Shown here one piece after another: positions 47,059-54,617 of a stretch of DNA of 64,000 bases. The notes below the pieces were generated by a model. That model ran no database searches and was not told the origin of the DNA. It saw nothing but the letters and a program-made list of their open reading frames with translations. The translations under genes were made by a program, and so were the position numbers. The DNA is from Opitutales bacterium (GTDB lineage: Bacteria > Verrucomicrobiota > Verrucomicrobiia > Opitutales > UBA953). The DNA is taken from assembly GCA_017531845.1 (NCBI GenBank), contig JAFXKI010000004.1, forward strand, positions 62,001 through 126,000, read 5' to 3'. Within the stretch, counting starts at the first letter, position 1; every line of letters begins with the position of its first letter.

Positions 47059-48831
47059 TTAGCGCACTTTTTCCCGGCGCATAATTTCGCCGAGAGCGAG
47101 GTAAAGGTCCGAGCGGTTGACAACGCCGAGTAATTTTCGCGTTTCTTCGTTTTCGACGAGTGCGAGCGAGTCTTCGTGTTTTCGCGCCGCGAAAATTTTC
47201 AGTGCGTCGGGCAGTTTCATTTCCGGCAGAAGCACGGGCAAATTGTTTCGGGAAACGTCGATGGCGATAATGGCTTCGGCAAGTTCTTTCGTTTGCGCGA
47301 ACTGCAAAATATCCGAAGAAACAATGGCTCCGCGGTAGCTTTCATTTTCTCCGGTAATAAAAATCGTCTGCGACGGGTGGCGGATGAGAACTTTGGCGAC
47401 GGTGCCGAATTTGTCGGTCGGGCGCACCGTCGGCGGATTTTTTCTCGCGATTTCAATCAGGCGCACCGCCGAGAGAGGCTTGGAAAAAATGCTGCGCGGA
47501 CCGGACGCGAGCGCGCTGTGATACATGGATTCCGTGCGGCAAAGGCGAGCAATCCCGTGCGAAACGACAACGCCGATGAGAAGCGGAAACATCAGCGTTC
47601 CCGCGAGCGTAAATTCAACGACGAGCAGGAGCGAAGTCATCGGCGCGCTTGCCGCCGTCGTGAAAAACGCCGCCATGCCGACGAGCGAATAGGCGATGGC
47701 GTGGTCGCCGGGAACGCCGAGTTTCGTCATCAGAGCGGAAAAAAGAAATCCGATAAAGGTGCCGATTGTCAGGCTCGGCGTGAGTGCCCCGCCGACGGTG
47801 CCGACGCCGAAAACAAAGGCAACGATCCCGACTTTGAGCGCGAGCAAAATTGCCGCCTGTTCCGGTGAAAATTGCTCGGCGACGATCCCGCGAATCATCG
47901 TGTAGCCGTTCCCGGTCAGCTCCGGATAAAAAATCGCTGCGATACCGACGAGCGCTCCCGCGATCGCCAAGCGCACCGGAAGCCACGCATGCTTGCCGTT
48001 CAGCAATTTCCGAGCTTTTTTCAAAAGCCAAAGCCAACCGTTTGCCGCAAGCGACGCGATAACGCCAAGCGCGATACAGCTGACGGCGACGATGAGCTGA
48101 TTTGAACCGATAATCACATCTCCCGACACCTGATAAATCGGGTCGACCGCTCCGAGCAGGCTCAGCGTAAGATAGCCGGCACAGCTCGCCACGAGCAACG
48201 GAGCCAGCACGTCCAGCGTTAGCGCACCGAGAACGATTTCTCCGACGAAAAGCCCGCCGGAAAGCGGAGTGTGGAATGTCGCCGCCATCGCCGAAGCTGC
48301 CGCACAGGCAACGACGAGACGCAAGCGCGGTGCCGGCAGGCTGAATTTTGAACCAAGCCAAGAGGCGGCGACTGCCGAGGTTTGGATGAGCGGACCTTCC
48401 CGCCCGATGGCTGCGCCCGAACCGATGGTAAAAACGGCGGAAAGGCTTCGCAGTAAGCTCGGTTTCGGCGGCACGTAGCCGTTGCCGAGAGCGATGGCTT
48501 CCATGTATTCCGTTGCCCGCACGGGAACGAATTTGTGCATGAAAAGAAGCGTTGAGCCCGCCAAAAGCCCGCCGATTGCGGGGACGAGCACACAGTGCCA
48601 CTTTTCGAGCGCGCGAAACGCGTCAACTTGCGTCAAGCCGTGCGTTAGTGTCAGCGTGTCCTGCACGCCGTGAACGCAAAGGCTGAACACCAAAGCCGTA
48701 ATGGCTCCGATAAATCCTGCGCCGAGAGCCCAAAGGTAAATGAGCTGTGTGTCGCCGAGCCGAAGTTTTTCGCGCAAATCCAGCGCGAGCCGCATCCAGC
48801 GCGAGAAGGTTTTTTCGGTTTCGGAAGCCAT
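47059..48831 (-). CDS. CLC-family chloride channel/antiporter with C-terminal CBS pair
   Basis: A 590-residue protein. Residues 25-440 carry the CLC membrane domain: GSGAAIGREGPLIQTSA near 137-153 (anion site and gating Glu in GREGP), GGLFVGE and the later GTVGGALTPSLTIG. Residues 455-590 hold two CBS domains (PPTVRPTDKFGTVAKVLIRHPSQTIFI and LPDALKIFAARKHEDSLALVENEE), which usually bind adenosyl ligands and tune transport. Channel versus H+/Cl- exchange, or fluoride export, cannot be decided; the typical CLC-F fluoride markers are not recognised. The EIIA-like gene lies 37 bp upstream on the same strand. Confidence 0.92.
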   Translation of the reverse strand: MASETEKTFSRWMRLALDLREKLRLGDTQLIYLWALGAGFIGAITALVFSLCVHGVQDTLTLTHGLTQVDAFRALEKWHCVLVPAIGGLLAGSTLLFMHKFVPVRATEYMEAIALGNGYVPPKPSLLRSLSAVFTIGSGAAIGREGPLIQTSAVAASWLGSKFSLPAPRLRLVVACAAASAMAATFHTPLSGGLFVGEIVLGALTLDVLAPLLVASCAGYLTLSLLGAVDPIYQVSGDVIIGSNQLIVAVSCIALGVIASLAANGWLWLLKKARKLLNGKHAWLPVRLAIAGALVGIAAIFYPELTGNGYTMIRGIVAEQFSPEQAAILLALKVGIVAFVFGVGTVGGALTPSLTIGTFIGFLFSALMTKLGVPGDHAIAYSLVGMAAFFTTAASAPMTSLLLVVEFTLAGTLMFPLLIGVVVSHGIARLCRTESMYHSALASGPRSIFSKPLSAVRLIEIARKNPPTVRPTDKFGTVAKVLIRHPSQTIFITGENESYRGAIVSSDILQFAQTKELAEAIIAIDVSRNNLPVLLPEMKLPDALKIFAARKHEDSLALVENEETRKLLGVVNRSDLYLALGEIMRREKVR

Positions 48832-48868
48832 TTTTCGTTAGAGGTTCTAATTGTCGGGCTTTTATTTA

Positions 48869-49315
48869 TCAGGAAATGAGGGACTTGAGCTCGGAAAGAA
48901 GCGAGGCGGCATCGATGACGCGCCCGGCGGCGTCCAGCGTCTTTGTGTCTTTGTGCCAACGCAAAATTTTTTGCATGAGTAAAAGATAATCGCGGATCAT
49001 CGACGCGGGAACGCCGAGTAAAATTACGAGGTGGGCGCGATTGCCGTCTTCGTCCCAGGGAATGCCTGCATCGGAAATTCCGACGGCGATGCGGATTTCG
49101 TCGAGCGCGTCCGTGCGCCCGTGCGGGAGCGCGAGCCCGCGCCCGAGAAAAGTGGAAGATGTGCGTTCGCGTTCAAGAGCCGCCGCCTTCATGGCTTCAA
49201 GGGCTTCTTCGGCGGCGACCTTTTGATGCTCAAATGCATTGAAGAGGGAAAGAAGCATTTCGTCGCGGGACGCGTTCCCGCTGAGAATAACAGGTTGTTC
49301 GAGGACGTTCGGCAT
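48869..49315 (-). CDS. PTS EIIA type-2 (Ntr-like) protein
   Basis: A 148-residue single-domain protein of the EIIA fructose/Ntr superfamily. LGRGLALPHGRTDALDEIRIAVG contains the phospho-accepting His (near residue 64), and WDEDGNRAHLVILLGVPAS fits the following strand pair. No EIIB or EIIC partner and no ptsH or ptsI is nearby, so a regulatory role, like EIIA-Ntr (PtsN), is more likely than sugar transport. It precedes a CLC-type channel by 37 bp and is probably cotranscribed with it. Confidence 0.85.
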   Translation of the reverse strand: MPNVLEQPVILSGNASRDEMLLSLFNAFEHQKVAAEEALEAMKAAALERERTSSTFLGRGLALPHGRTDALDEIRIAVGISDAGIPWDEDGNRAHLVILLGVPASMIRDYLLLMQKILRWHKDTKTLDAAGRVIDAASLLSELKSLIS

Positions 49316-49512
49316 AGTCGTGGAAAACGGCTCGGAGACTAACAGTCGTGCCGCGTTCCCGCAAATTGAAAAAAAACTTTGTAGGGTTCACGTGTCGCAG
49401 AGTCGCAACGTTTTTACCTAAAAATAGTTCATATATTTAGCGGATTCTTCCTTTTTTAACGGGAACGCTTTTCCCTTTAAGCTCGAGTGTTTTCTCGGTA
49501 TTCTTTTCCGCG

Positions 49513-50034
49513 ATGAAAATTACAAAAAATACAGTCGTTAAATTTGAATACACGTTAAAAGACAAAGACGGAAACGTTATTGATTCCTCCGCGGGGCGCG
49601 AAGCTCTTCAGTATCTCCAAGGAGCCGGAAATATTATTCCCGGCTTGGAAAAAGAAATGGAAGGGCTTGGTGTCGGCGATAAAAAGCATGTGGAAGTAGC
49701 TCCGGAGGAAGGTTACGGTGTTTCCGATCCGAATTTGGTTATCGAAGTCCCGCGCAGCAGTATTGAGTTCCCGGGAACGATAGAGCTCGGAATGCGCTTT
49801 CACGCGCAGGACGCGAACGGCAATGTTCACGCGTTTTCCGTTGTCGGTGTTACCGACGAAAAGATCAAGCTCGACGGGAATCACCCGCTTGCGGACAAGA
49901 CGCTGTTTTTCGATGTCGAAGTCAAATCGGTGCGCGAAGCCACGGAGGCGGAAATCGCGATGAAGCACCCGGAAACTTCCGGATGCTCCTGCGGCGGAGA
50001 TTGTGATTGCGGCGGCGGTTGCGATTGCCATTAA
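49513..50034 (+). CDS. slyD: FKBP-type peptidyl-prolyl isomerase, SlyD-like
   Basis: A 173-residue protein. The FKBP domain (about 1-70 and 125-150) is interrupted by the insert-in-flap domain typical of SlyD (about 70-125). Marks: FEYTLKDKDGNVIDSS, GAGNIIPGLEKEMEGLGVGDKK and PEEGYG. The C-terminus ends with a Cys/Gly/Asp tail, CSCGGDCDCGGGCDCH, six Cys and a terminal His, resembling the nickel- or zinc-binding tail of SlyD. It may serve as a folding helper and metallochaperone. No hydrogenase or nickel genes are close by. Confidence 0.92.
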   Translation: MKITKNTVVKFEYTLKDKDGNVIDSSAGREALQYLQGAGNIIPGLEKEMEGLGVGDKKHVEVAPEEGYGVSDPNLVIEVPRSSIEFPGTIELGMRFHAQDANGNVHAFSVVGVTDEKIKLDGNHPLADKTLFFDVEVKSVREATEAEIAMKHPETSGCSCGGDCDCGGGCDCH

Positions 50035-50057
50035 TTGCGAGGAAAAGAATTCAGAGA

Positions 50058-50112
50058 GCCGGGGAGACCGATGCCCGATCGACCGTCGCTCGGGTTTTGC
50101 CCTTTCCCCGGC
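50058..50112 (+). ncRNA. Compact two-tier RNA structure after slyD
   Basis: An outer 8-bp stem GCCGGGGA/TCCCCGGC (50058-50065 with 50105-50112) encloses an inner hairpin CCCGA-t-CGA ... TCG-c-TCGGG (50074-50094) followed by TTTT. It may be a slyD terminator with an extra clamp, or a small structured RNA or leader of the next gene. No riboswitch class is recognised. Confidence 0.35.
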
Positions 50113-50215
50113 ACCTGAACTTTTCGTAAAACTGATGATTACTTCGTTCCCGGCTGTGTGTGCTTAGATTTTCTTGCTTTTTGTCTCATTTTTATGTTTG
50201 AATTGTCGGAATCTT

Positions 50216-52180
50216 ATGACCACAGAAGAAATTGACGCTTTGATTTTGAAGAATCCTGAACTTTCGGCTACCCGCGGGCAGTTGGAAGCCATGAAGATCG
50301 GTGCGTATTGTATGCACCGCGCGTGGGGATTGGGGAAAATTACGGGCTATGATTCCGCGGCGGAACGCCTTATCGTTGATTTCCCTGAAGTCGGGAAGAC
50401 CGGGCATCGCATGGACCCGGGCTTCTGTGTCGGAAAGCTTGAGATTTTGCCGGAAAATCACTTGCTCGTTCGTAAGCATACGGACGCGGCGACGATTGAA
50501 AAACTCATCAAGAACGATCCCGTTCAATTGGTGAAGGAAATTTTGGCGGTGGCGCCGGATCATAAAATGACGGCGACGGAAATTGAACTCGTGCTTGGGC
50601 GTCTGCTCGGTCCCGCAAAAATGAAAAAATGGTGGGTGGCGACAAAAAAAGCTTTGCTGAAAGATCCTTCCGTCGGCGTTCCCGCGAAGAAGGAGGGCGA
50701 TTTCGAGCTTCGGGACAAGGACGACGAAGTCAGCCCGGAACGCGAAATCCTCGAGGAATACTATCGCAACAAAAATCCGAAAAAGAAAATTCTTCTTGCG
50801 GAAAAACTTTTCCAATTCTCTTCGGTGAAAGCGACGGACGAGCTGCCGCAGTTGGATCCGGATATGCCGCAGCCGCTTCACCATTATAAGGCGAGCGATC
50901 CGGAAATCGTCGGCGATTTACATAAAATTTTCGAAGAGCTGACGGATGCGATTAAGGCCGCAAAACGCCTCACCAAGGCGGAATGCCTTTACGGTCTTTG
51001 GGTGCGCAATGACCTTTGCCGCTTCTTTAAGGAAGATGTTGACTCTCTTGAGCCGACGTCCAAGTCTGTCATCCTTTCCTGCTCTCAGGAAGAACTGAAT
51101 GAAGTCGCGCGCCAGATTCCGCAAACGCCGGCGTGCCTGAAACGTTTGCTTGACCTTCTTTCCCGCGTTTACGCCGAAAACGGCGAATGGAAGAACGTTA
51201 CTCTGAAGCTTCTTGAAGACAGCACGGGAAAATTCACGGGAGAATGCATTACGTTCCTCGTTGAGCGCGGCGAAGACAAGCTTCTTTCCCGCAAGCTTCA
51301 GGAATGGCTCGACGGGCAAAACCTGCGTAGCCCGGTTCTGATTTGGATTATCAAAAACCGCAATTCACGCAAGTATCAGAAAATCGTTAAGCCGCTGATG
51401 ACACATCAGTTGCTTAACGCAATTCTTTACGCGATTGACCGCGAAGCCGTCATGTCCACTTCGAACCGCCGCATTCAGCTCGCGGAAGAGCTCAGCGACG
51501 ATTACGGGCTGATTCCGGATTTGCTGGAAGACGCGAACGAAGAAATCGCACGTGACTTGGCGCAGGCTCTCAACCTCAATCAGGGTTTTGAGCCGCTGAT
51601 GAAAAAGTCGCTTCTCGCCCGCTTTATCAAAATTTATCCGCGCATCCTTTCGCTCATTTCCGGAAGTGCTGTCGAAGATTCGGAACCGGAAGTTTCCTCC
51701 GCGCTTCTTGTTTCGGAATGGTCGTTACTGGAACGCCGCAACGAACTCGAAGATCTCATCAAAGTGCAGATTCCGGCGAACAAGGAAGCCATCGCCGTGG
51801 CAAAGGAACATGGGGACCTCAAGGAAAACTCCGAATACAAAATGGCCCGTCAGGACCAGGAAACGCTTCTCGCCCGCAAGAGCTTGCTCGAATCCGAGCT
51901 CGAACGCGCTCAGGTTACGGACTTTTCCGACACTCCGGCGGACAAAGTTGGCGTCGGCTCCATCGTCGAGCTCGTTCCCGCTTCGGGCGTTCCCGTCGTT
52001 TACACGATTCTCGGTGCGTGGGACAGCAATCCGGAAAAGAATATTCTTTCTTACAAAACGCCGCTTGCTCAGAAGCTTATCGGGAAAAAAATTGGCGATA
52101 TTGTTGAAACTGTTGTTGACGGCAATAAAGAAACATGGTCTATTAAGAGCATGTCCCGCTGGTTTGACCAAGCGAGATAA
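50216..52180 (+). CDS. GreA/GreB-family elongation factor with ~500-aa N-terminal extension
   Basis: A 654-residue protein; the start is set at MTTEEIDALILKNPE. Residues 1-500 form a mostly helical region beginning with a small domain (KIGAYCMHRAWGLGKITGYDSAAERLIVDF, CarD/Tudor-like in appearance). The last 155 residues are a full Gre module: coiled coil WSLLERRNELEDLI with the catalytic acidic tip HGDLKENSEYKMARQ, then the globular part ending WSIKSMSRW. GreA rescues backtracked RNA polymerase by stimulating transcript cleavage. Chlamydial GreA has a comparably long N-terminal part, which supports a PVC affiliation. No standard short greA is in the window. Confidence 0.88.
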   Translation: MTTEEIDALILKNPELSATRGQLEAMKIGAYCMHRAWGLGKITGYDSAAERLIVDFPEVGKTGHRMDPGFCVGKLEILPENHLLVRKHTDAATIEKLIKNDPVQLVKEILAVAPDHKMTATEIELVLGRLLGPAKMKKWWVATKKALLKDPSVGVPAKKEGDFELRDKDDEVSPEREILEEYYRNKNPKKKILLAEKLFQFSSVKATDELPQLDPDMPQPLHHYKASDPEIVGDLHKIFEELTDAIKAAKRLTKAECLYGLWVRNDLCRFFKEDVDSLEPTSKSVILSCSQEELNEVARQIPQTPACLKRLLDLLSRVYAENGEWKNVTLKLLEDSTGKFTGECITFLVERGEDKLLSRKLQEWLDGQNLRSPVLIWIIKNRNSRKYQKIVKPLMTHQLLNAILYAIDREAVMSTSNRRIQLAEELSDDYGLIPDLLEDANEEIARDLAQALNLNQGFEPLMKKSLLARFIKIYPRILSLISGSAVEDSEPEVSSALLVSEWSLLERRNELEDLIKVQIPANKEAIAVAKEHGDLKENSEYKMARQDQETLLARKSLLESELERAQVTDFSDTPADKVGVGSIVELVPASGVPVVYTILGAWDSNPEKNILSYKTPLAQKLIGKKIGDIVETVVDGNKETWSIKSMSRWFDQAR

Positions 52181-52231
52181 ATCCTTTCCAATCATAACAG
52201 AAGCTGTTGTAATTGGTTTTTCATGTGTTTT

Positions 52232-52265
52232 CCTCCGGTTCCCTTCAAAGGAACCGGAGGTTTTT
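52232..52265 (+). terminator. Intrinsic terminator after the greA-like gene
   Basis: Perfect 11-bp stem CCTCCGGTTCC/GGAACCGGAGG, 7-base loop, then T5. Confidence 0.92.
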
Positions 52266-52326
52266 GTTTAGTAAAATATGAATTTTCGCGTTTCGTCTTT
52301 ACGGGAACGCCGTTATCTTCTTTTAC

Positions 52327-52878
52327 ATGCAAACGATAATTGAGGGGGCAGGGTGGTTTATTTGGCCTTTGGGCTTTTGCTCGATTTTGGCAATGGCGGT
52401 GATTCTTGAGCGCATGCTGGCTTTGAGAGAGGCGCGCATTTTACCGAAAAAGGCTTTGGAGTTGATTCTTGCAGGGGATTTTGAGGCGGCGGCAAAGGCG
52501 TTCCCGAAGACGGCGGGCGGGCGCATTGTCGCCTACGCTTTGCGGGAAAATCCCGATTCTGCGGCGCTGACGGCGTTTGCTCGTCTCGAAGTTTCGCGCA
52601 TGGAAAGAGGAATGTTTATTCCCGAATCCATTGTTTCCATCGCGCCGCTTATCGGGCTTTTCGGGACGGTTTACGGGCTCTATATTCTTTTTCCGGAAAC
52701 GGGAGGAATGCCGGATCAGCAAATGCTGGTGCGCGGTGTCGGGCTTGCGCTGACGACGACAATGCTCGGGTTGCTGATCGCGATGCCCGTGCTTCTTGCA
52801 AACAATTTTATCATGCGTCGCATCGAAGTGCTTTCCGCGCGTCTTGCGCTGGTGGTTGAGCGCCTGAATAGTAATTGA
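52327..52878 (+). CDS. MotA/TolQ/ExbB proton-channel family protein
   Basis: A 183-residue protein with three membrane helices (about 8-28, 98-118 and 135-160), in the usual TolQ/ExbB pattern. PESIVSIAPLIGLFGTVYGLY near 98-118 and GLALTTTMLGLLIAMPVLLANN near 138-160 are the diagnostic helices. It should use the proton motive force to energise an outer-membrane system such as Tol-Pal or TonB. The expected ExbD/TolR partner does not follow; hisI does. tolB is 7 kb away. The protein is shorter than typical TolQ (about 230). Confidence 0.87.
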   Translation: MQTIIEGAGWFIWPLGFCSILAMAVILERMLALREARILPKKALELILAGDFEAAAKAFPKTAGGRIVAYALRENPDSAALTAFARLEVSRMERGMFIPESIVSIAPLIGLFGTVYGLYILFPETGGMPDQQMLVRGVGLALTTTMLGLLIAMPVLLANNFIMRRIEVLSARLALVVERLNSN

Positions 52879-52965
52879 TAAACGGGGCGGATTGAGAAAT
52901 AATTCCGGATTCCGGGCAATCTGAATTTTACAAGTATTTTCGTTTTAAATCCTAATTTTTATACC

Positions 52966-53394
52966 ATGAGCAAAGAAATTGAAGAAGGTCTGACCTTTGA
53001 TTTTGACTTCACGAAACTGCGCAAAGCCGTTGCGCAATGTCAATCCGATGTCGTTCCCGTCGTCGCGCAGGATGCGGATACGAAGGAAGTCCTGATTGTC
53101 GCCTACGCGAACGCGCTCGCGCTTGAAACGGCTCTCAAGGAAGGTATGGCAACCTTTTGGAGCACCTCGCGCAATGAACTTTGGGTTAAGGGAAAAACTT
53201 CCGGCGATTATTTGAAACTCGTCGAAGTCCGCGTAAATTGCGAACAAAATTCGCTCCTCTACCTGGTGCGTCCCGCAGGGAAAGGAGCCTGTCACACGAA
53301 AGGGCAGAACGGGCTTCCGCGCCGCGGATGCTATTACCGTTCTCTCGATTTGAACGACGGCAAAACTTTGCGTTTTGTCCCGGGAATGGAATAA
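52966..53394 (+). CDS. hisI: Phosphoribosyl-AMP cyclohydrolase
   Basis: A 142-residue enzyme of histidine synthesis (third step). Core motifs are VLIVAYANALALETALKEGMATFWSTSRNELWVKGKTSGDYLKLVEVRVNCEQ in order (positions about 45-97), followed by ACHTKGQNG, giving the Cys and acidic residues of the metal sites. The usual N-terminal motif is extended by about 20 residues. No HisE fusion and no other his gene is nearby. Downstream is a weak TATCAATT hairpin (53421-53450) before the UDG gene. Confidence 0.93.
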   Translation: MSKEIEEGLTFDFDFTKLRKAVAQCQSDVVPVVAQDADTKEVLIVAYANALALETALKEGMATFWSTSRNELWVKGKTSGDYLKLVEVRVNCEQNSLLYLVRPAGKGACHTKGQNGLPRRGCYYRSLDLNDGKTLRFVPGME

Positions 53395-53470
53395 TTTTTA
53401 GGGAATAGTTGATAACGGATAATTGATAATCAAATCTTCCGCTATCAATTTTCATTAAAAACGAAACCGA

Positions 53471-54496
53471 ATGCGCGCGGAACTGGAAGTTTTGCTCGGA
53501 AATCTGAATGCTCTCAAGCGCGAGGGCGTAACGGATATTTTTGTTTCCGAGGAAGCTCTTTCCGCTCTGCGGGAACGCGTCGCGGCGGTCGCATCGGCAG
53601 TTCCCCCGGCAAGGACGCCCGTTGCCGAGCTCCCGCCGAAGACTGTCCCGCAACAAAAATTGCGCGTGAATGAGCCTGTCGCCCGCATTCCCGCGCCGGA
53701 TGCCCGGTCTTCCGCTTCCGCGTTTCCGTCGTTTTCGTCGGAGAATTTTTATTCTACGAAAAAAACGCCCCCGCTTGCGTCGCCCAAAGCTCCGCCTCCG
53801 GCGAAAAAAGAGCCGACGTTCGATTTTTCCGTAAGCGAAGCGCGGGCGGCATCCGTTCCCGCGAACGGTTCCAATGCAGACCGGCTTGCCGCACTTCGTG
53901 AGCAAATGTTGGGCGATCCGATTTGTAATGAACATTTGCATGCGGGAAAACAGCTGGTTTTCGGGGAAGGCAATCCGGAGGCGGGTATTTTTTTCTGCGG
54001 AGAAGCTCCCGGCGCGGAAGAAGAAACGGAAGGGCGCCCGTTTGTCGGACCCGCCGGACAACTTTTGACCAAAATGATTGCCGCAACCGGGCTCTCCCGC
54101 GAGCAGGTCTACATCGGCAACATCATGAAATGGCGCCCGGAGCTCCCGACGCTTTACGGAAACCGCCCGCCGACGCCGGACGAAATGCGCTATTGCCTGC
54201 CGTATTTGTCTAAACAGGTGGAAATTATCCGCCCGCGCGTTATCGTTGCGCTCGGTTTGACTGCGGTGAACGGGCTTCTCGGGTTTGACCCGGACCGCCG
54301 CATCGGTGCAATGCGCGGGAAAAGTTTAGAATTTAAGGGCGTTCCCGTGGTAGCAACTTATCATCCCTCGTATCTTTTGCGGAACGATTCGATGAAATCA
54401 AAACGCGCGGCGTGGGAAGATTTTTTGCGGATGATGGAAATCGCCGGACTGCCGATTACCGAACGGCAAAGAAATTTCTTCCTCCCGAAAAAGTAA
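53471..54496 (+). CDS. Family-4-like uracil-DNA glycosylase lacking most Fe-S cysteines
   Basis: A 341-residue protein. The first ~140 residues are a Pro/Ala/Lys-rich, low-complexity arm. The glycosylase domain follows: GEAPGAEEETEGRPFVGPAGQLL (motif 1, near 178), VYIGNIMKWRP, and TYHPSYLLRN (motif 2). In family 4 enzymes four Cys bind a [4Fe-4S] cluster (C-x2-C before the first motif, Cys in the NxxKCRP segment, and one about 20 residues later). Here the first pair aligns to Pro and Asn, KCRP is KWRP, and only the last Cys (RYCLPYL) remains. So cluster binding is probably lost while the catalytic motifs stay. The repair role is likely; activity needs testing. Confidence 0.85.
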   Translation: MRAELEVLLGNLNALKREGVTDIFVSEEALSALRERVAAVASAVPPARTPVAELPPKTVPQQKLRVNEPVARIPAPDARSSASAFPSFSSENFYSTKKTPPLASPKAPPPAKKEPTFDFSVSEARAASVPANGSNADRLAALREQMLGDPICNEHLHAGKQLVFGEGNPEAGIFFCGEAPGAEEETEGRPFVGPAGQLLTKMIAATGLSREQVYIGNIMKWRPELPTLYGNRPPTPDEMRYCLPYLSKQVEIIRPRVIVALGLTAVNGLLGFDPDRRIGAMRGKSLEFKGVPVVATYHPSYLLRNDSMKSKRAAWEDFLRMMEIAGLPITERQRNFFLPKK

Positions 54497-54528
54497 AAAA
54501 ACGTTCCCGCGCGGGAACGTTTTTTTTT
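54495..54528. terminator. Terminator made of an inverted octamer pair
   Basis: AACGTTCCCGC directly abuts GCGGGAACGTT (54500-54521), flanked by A run and T8; it overlaps the UDG stop codon. Confidence 0.9.
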
Positions 54529-54607
54529 GTAACTGGTAACTGGGAGCTCGGAACTGGTAATTGGAAACTACCAGTTACTAACTCCCGGCTCCGAGTTACC
54601 GGTTACC
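54529..54607. repeat. Simple-unit inverted repeat between UDG and dnaK
   Basis: The left half repeats GTAACTGG/GGAACTGG units, the right half their complements (CCAGTTAC, CCGGTTACC), giving a long imperfect hairpin. Probably a mobile or slippage-derived intergenic element; it sits just past the dnaK stop. Confidence 0.6.
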
Positions 54608-54617
54608 AGCCACTATC

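Noticed and set aside
50058-50112. Fluoride riboswitch for the CLC gene
   Set aside because: Suggested by the CLC channel nearby, but the conserved fluoride-aptamer bases are absent and it is on the wrong strand and over 1 kb away.
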